Source: an uncultured Prevotellaceae bacterium (lineage in GTDB: Bacteria; Bacteroidota; Bacteroidia; Bacteroidales; Bacteroidaceae). From it: a DNA stretch of 53,471 nucleotides. Positions 50,445 to 53,471 of this stretch are shown in pieces; position 1 is the first letter of the stretch; each line of letters opens with the position of its first letter. The notes under the pieces are model-generated. The model saw only the letters and a list, made by a program, of their open reading frames with translations. It ran no database searches and had not been told where the DNA came from. The stretch spans positions 1 through 53,471 of the forward strand of contig CALBJW010000144.1 in assembly GCA_937893145.1 (NCBI GenBank), read 5' to 3'. A program made the translations under genes and the position numbers.

Positions 50445-51066
50445 CGTTCCAACCTAAGCTTTTAATTAAGTTTTCAAAAAGAATTCTTGTATTGTTCTCT
50501 ACATCTTTGCCAACTATGGATGTTAAGTCTTCTTTCATGACGGATTTGTATCCTTCTTTCCTTAACTTCTCTTGTAGTTCGTGTCCCACTTCTGTTCTTA
50601 AACCTGTAGAGATGCTTGTTACGCTCCCTTCTTCTATATTAGTGTTGTATCCCGCGTCGATAATTTTGGGTTGTGGTAGGAATACCACTACTGCGTTGCT
50701 GTCGTTCTCCAGCTTGATGTTGTCTATTGTTATGTCTCTAATGTCGTAACCATATTTGATGGTAACTTCTATAGGTATAATGCACTTTTTGTCTCCATAT
50801 TTCCATGTTGAAAGGTCCGTCAAAACAAACTTCTCTGTTTTGCTGGTGTCATAGATAACAATTTTCTTGATTTTTACTTCTGTTGTCGCAATGTCTGCAT
50901 TTTGCTTAAGTACAGAAAGTATCTGTTCGGCGCCATTTATTTTACATGTCTCCTCAATCACGTCATTTTCTTCCACATTGTCATTTGTCATGTGGTTTGA
51001 ATAGAAATAACATGCAATAATAATGGCAATCACAGCTATTTTTGAAAATAAATCTTTTTTGTTCAT
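50416..51066 (-). CDS. DUF4230 membrane-anchored protein, first of a pair
   Basis: 216 residues. A transmembrane helix (about 8-24, IAVIAIIIACYFYSN) is followed by an exported domain with KIVIYDTSKTEKFVLTDL, VTIKYGYDIRDITID and IKSLGWNDVQIITYN at the end. The order of elements is the same as in the downstream DUF4230 protein, although identity is low, so they are diverged paralogues. Function unknown. It is divergent from the DPP4 gene, with only about 55 bases between the two starts. Confidence 0.72.
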   Translation of the reverse strand: MNKKDLFSKIAVIAIIIACYFYSNHMTNDNVEENDVIEETCKINGAEQILSVLKQNADIATTEVKIKKIVIYDTSKTEKFVLTDLSTWKYGDKKCIIPIEVTIKYGYDIRDITIDNIKLENDSNAVVVFLPQPKIIDAGYNTNIEEGSVTSISTGLRTEVGHELQEKLRKEGYKSVMKEDLTSIVGKDVENNTRILFENLIKSLGWNDVQIITYNK

Positions 51067-51087
51067 ATCTGTTTCAAAGTCTTTTTG

Positions 51088-51095
51088 TACTTTTG
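51088..51095 (+). promoter_or_regulatory. -7 element of the DPP4 gene
   Basis: TACTTTTG lies 28 bases before the ATG at 51124. No good -33 TTTG is seen 19-22 bases upstream, so strength is uncertain. Confidence 0.45.
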
Positions 51096-51123
51096 TGCTG
51101 CGAAATTACGAAAAATATTAATT

Positions 51124-53322
51124 ATGAAGAAACTTTTTATACTTACTTTAACTTTTTTGACTTCATTTTGTTCTTTTGCGCAAATGATTTCTCTTGATGA
51201 TATAACAAATGGTAAGTTTCGTCCAGAAACAATTTCCGAAATAACTCCTCTTGCAGATGGGGAGAGTTTTGCTCAAATGTCCAGCGATAACGCTTCTATT
51301 GTTCGCAAGTCTTTTAAGAATGGTGAGAAGATTGATGTTCTTTTTGATGTGAATAATGTTCAAGGACCAAAACTTAGTCATATTGATGGGTATATTGTTT
51401 CTCCTGATGAGAAAAATATCCTCATTGAGACTGGCCGCAACAAAATATATCGCAGATCTGCTACTTCCACATATTATATATATAATGTTAGAAATAGAAC
51501 TCTTGAAAGTCTCTCAAAAGGTGGTCCACAGGAGTGTCCAAAGTTTTCTCCTGATGGAAACCAAGTAGCGTTTGTGCGTGATAATAATATTTATCTTGTT
51601 AAGTTGCTGTATAACAATGCAGAGTCTCAAATCACAAAGGATGGAGAATTTAATAAAGTTATAAATGGAAAACCTGATTGGGTGTATGAGGAGGAGTTCG
51701 AGATGAATTGTGCATTTGATTTCAGTAATGATAGTGAAATGATTGCATGGATTCGTTTCGACGAGTCAAAGGTAAAGACTTACTCTTTCCCTTGGTATCA
51801 AGGGTCTAATCCTGCAAAGACTGATTTCTCTCTTTATCCTGGTGTTTATGAATATAAATACCCTAAGGCTGGTGAGACAAACTCTTCAGTTTCTGTTCAT
51901 AGTTATGATATTAAGAGTCGTGTGACTCGCGACTTGAAAGTTCCTGTTGATAAAGATGGGTATATTCCTCGTATTCAGTTTACTGGCGAAAAAGATAAAT
52001 TGATGGTTCTCACACTTAACAGGCATCAAGACCTTCTTTCTTTCTATCTTGTGAATGCAAGAAGTACTCAGGCTCAATTAATTCTGAAGGAACAGAATAA
52101 ACAATATATTGATCTTGCTTCGTACTCTAATTTGAATTTTAGAAGTTCGAACTTTGTTCTCCCAAGCGAACGTGATGGATATATGAATCTATATTTATAC
52201 TCGACAAATGGTAATCTCGTTCGACAGTTGACTAAAAATAAGTATCCTGTTACTGAATATTATGGAGCAAATGCTGCAAACTCTTCATTCTATTATTCGG
52301 CAACAGGAGGAAATCCTACTGAACAATATATTTACAAGGTAGATGTTTCGGGTAAAATTGTACGACTTACAGAAAACAAAGGTTTTAATGCCGCTGTATT
52401 TAGTAAGAATTACAATTATTTCTTGAATACTTTCTCGGACATAAATACACCTTATTTATATAGTATATATAGCGGGGCAGGAAAACAAGTGAAAGTGTTG
52501 GAGAATAATTCAGCTTTGAAATCAAAACTTTCTTCTTACAAACTTGGTTCTGTGGAGTTGTTTACTTTCAAGACTAATGATGGAGTTGAACTTAATGGTT
52601 GGATGGTAAAGCCAAATGGTTTCAACTCAAATAAAAAATACCCGGTTGTTATGTATCAATATAGCGGTCCGGGCAGTCAACAGGTCCACAATTCTTTCTC
52701 TAATGGTTTTATGGGCGGACTTGTTTGGGAACAGCGTTTGGCTCAGAAAGGTTATATCGTTGTGTGTGTTGATGGTCGTGGTACGGGAGGACGTGGCTCT
52801 GATTTCCAACGTTCGACATATATGAAACTTGGAGATCTTGAGTCTCATGACCAGGTTGAAACTGCTCTTTATTTAGCATCTCTCCCTTATGTTGATAAGG
52901 GTAAGATTGCTATTTGGGGTTGGAGTTTTGGAGGTTTCAATACTTTGATGTCTCTGTGTGAAGGCAGAGCTGTGTTTAATTGTGGTGTTGCTGTAGCTCC
53001 TGTTACCGACTGGCGCTATTATGATTCGGTTTATACTGAAAGATACATGAGAACTCCGCAAGAGAACGTGACTGGGTATAATTGCTCTCCAATGCATCGT
53101 TATCAAAATATAAATGGTGATGTCTTGATTATTCACGGTCTTGCCGATGACAATGTGCATTTCCAGAATACTGCAGAGCTTACGGAGGTGCTGACACAGG
53201 CAGATATTCCATTTGATATGGCTACATATACAAATAGAAACCATAGCATATATGGAGGTAATACTCGTAAACATCTTGTTTCTCGTATCGAAAGATATTT
53301 TGACAGCCATCTTCTAAAGTAA
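51124..53322 (+). CDS. dipeptidyl peptidase IV (S9 family)
   Basis: 732 residues from the ATG at 51124, where a clean signal peptide begins (KKLFILTLTFLTSFCSFAQ). An N-terminal beta-propeller carries SPDEKNILIETG, WVYEEEF (the double-Glu motif of DPP4) and EYKYPKAGETN. The C-terminal hydrolase has the nucleophile in WGWSFGGFNTL, the acid in HGLADDNVHFQ and the histidine in NRNHSIYGG. The enzyme releases X-Pro dipeptides in the periplasm. It stands alone with its own terminator. Confidence 0.94.
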   Translation: MKKLFILTLTFLTSFCSFAQMISLDDITNGKFRPETISEITPLADGESFAQMSSDNASIVRKSFKNGEKIDVLFDVNNVQGPKLSHIDGYIVSPDEKNILIETGRNKIYRRSATSTYYIYNVRNRTLESLSKGGPQECPKFSPDGNQVAFVRDNNIYLVKLLYNNAESQITKDGEFNKVINGKPDWVYEEEFEMNCAFDFSNDSEMIAWIRFDESKVKTYSFPWYQGSNPAKTDFSLYPGVYEYKYPKAGETNSSVSVHSYDIKSRVTRDLKVPVDKDGYIPRIQFTGEKDKLMVLTLNRHQDLLSFYLVNARSTQAQLILKEQNKQYIDLASYSNLNFRSSNFVLPSERDGYMNLYLYSTNGNLVRQLTKNKYPVTEYYGANAANSSFYYSATGGNPTEQYIYKVDVSGKIVRLTENKGFNAAVFSKNYNYFLNTFSDINTPYLYSIYSGAGKQVKVLENNSALKSKLSSYKLGSVELFTFKTNDGVELNGWMVKPNGFNSNKKYPVVMYQYSGPGSQQVHNSFSNGFMGGLVWEQRLAQKGYIVVCVDGRGTGGRGSDFQRSTYMKLGDLESHDQVETALYLASLPYVDKGKIAIWGWSFGGFNTLMSLCEGRAVFNCGVAVAPVTDWRYYDSVYTERYMRTPQENVTGYNCSPMHRYQNINGDVLIIHGLADDNVHFQNTAELTEVLTQADIPFDMATYTNRNHSIYGGNTRKHLVSRIERYFDSHLLK

Positions 53323-53374
53323 AATGGTGCCAAAAGATGCTCTTATAACAATAAATATGTAAATTTGCATAGAT

Positions 53375-53408
53375 AAGGCAAGAGAATGAGGGTTTTCTTG
53401 CTTTTTTC
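53375..53408 (+). terminator. terminator after the DPP4 gene
   Basis: AAGGCAAGA (53375-53383) pairs with TCTTGCTTT (53396-53404) around a 12-base loop and is followed by further T residues. It lies about 50 bases after the DPP4 stop. Confidence 0.65.
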
Positions 53409-53419
53409 TTTAAAAACAT

Positions 53420-53450
53420 TTTGCCATTATCATAAAAGGTTGTACCTTTG
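53420..53450 (+). promoter_or_regulatory. strong consensus promoter pointing out of the window
   Basis: TTTG (53420-53423), 19 bases, TACCTTTG (53443-53450), then CACTCGCTTTCCG. Elements and spacing are ideal. The gene it serves lies beyond base 53471. The CACTCGC start region is reminiscent of stable-RNA promoters in Bacteroidales, but this is a guess. Confidence 0.75.
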
Positions 53451-53471
53451 CACTCGCTTTCCGAAAGAGGG

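Noticed and set aside
51085..51123. Upstream extension of the DPP4 reading frame
   Set aside because: It would place polar residues before the signal peptide and covers the -7 element at 51088-51095.

Overview
The window is a piece of a Bacteroidales chromosome, most likely Prevotellaceae (the family is an inference). It carries Bacteroidota-type promoters (TTTG, 19-22 bases, TAnnTTTG), the type IX secretion genes porU and porV, Bacteroidota-specific families (DUF3822, DUF4290, DUF4230, DUF4974), a menaquinone gene (menA) and the characteristic order murA-rimM-dxr-rseP. I saw no tRNA, rRNA, CRISPR array or transposase.

Bases 1-4100 are accessory and AT-rich. They hold the N-terminal part of a VirE/BT4734-like mobile-element protein, a small antitoxin-like ORF, a 567-residue protein of the cholesterol-dependent cytolysin fold without a signal peptide, and a VapBC-like toxin-antitoxin pair. 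From 4.1 to 9.9 kb lie a RecD-like helicase, a divergent pilin-like/DUF3822 pair, rsmD and an acyl-CoA synthetase. From 9.9 to 20.8 kb are a PadR/PspC-domain operon, an ECF sigma factor operon with a minimal anti-sigma protein and two macroglobulin/plug-like envelope proteins, and a large outer-membrane beta-barrel protein. menA follows at 21 kb.

From 34.25 kb back to 21.99 kb runs a tightly packed minus-strand gene string: tsaB, DUF4290, murA, rimM, dxr, rseP, FAH-family, porU, porV, ispF, TSUP permease. It joins envelope precursor synthesis (murA, dxr, ispF), envelope proteolysis (rseP) and type IX secretion (porU/porV). On the plus strand yicC, a DUF559 endonuclease-like gene, gmk and nadD follow. 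From 37.4 to 44.6 kb the minus strand holds sppA-lpxK-thiL-SPOR lipoprotein and a CCA-transferase/GH105 pair. A lipoprotein gene broken by one in-frame stop, the ribosomal string rplM-rpsI-rpsB-tsf with structured leaders, a radical SAM gene, two DUF4230 genes and a dipeptidyl peptidase IV gene complete the window.

The most interesting signal is a set of palindromic elements. A GC-rich palindrome lies between yicC and a DUF559 endonuclease-like gene. A second copy (25 of 27 core bases, inverse orientation) lies in frame inside gmk, on the far side of the DUF559 gene. A related palindrome is in frame inside the helicase, and a different 27-base palindrome is in frame inside nadD. This looks like a dispersed protein-invading palindrome family, possibly linked to the DUF559 nuclease. 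Other unexplained structures are a five-unit array of exact 22-base period with the middle unit inverted, and intergenic tracts of period 7 and 8.
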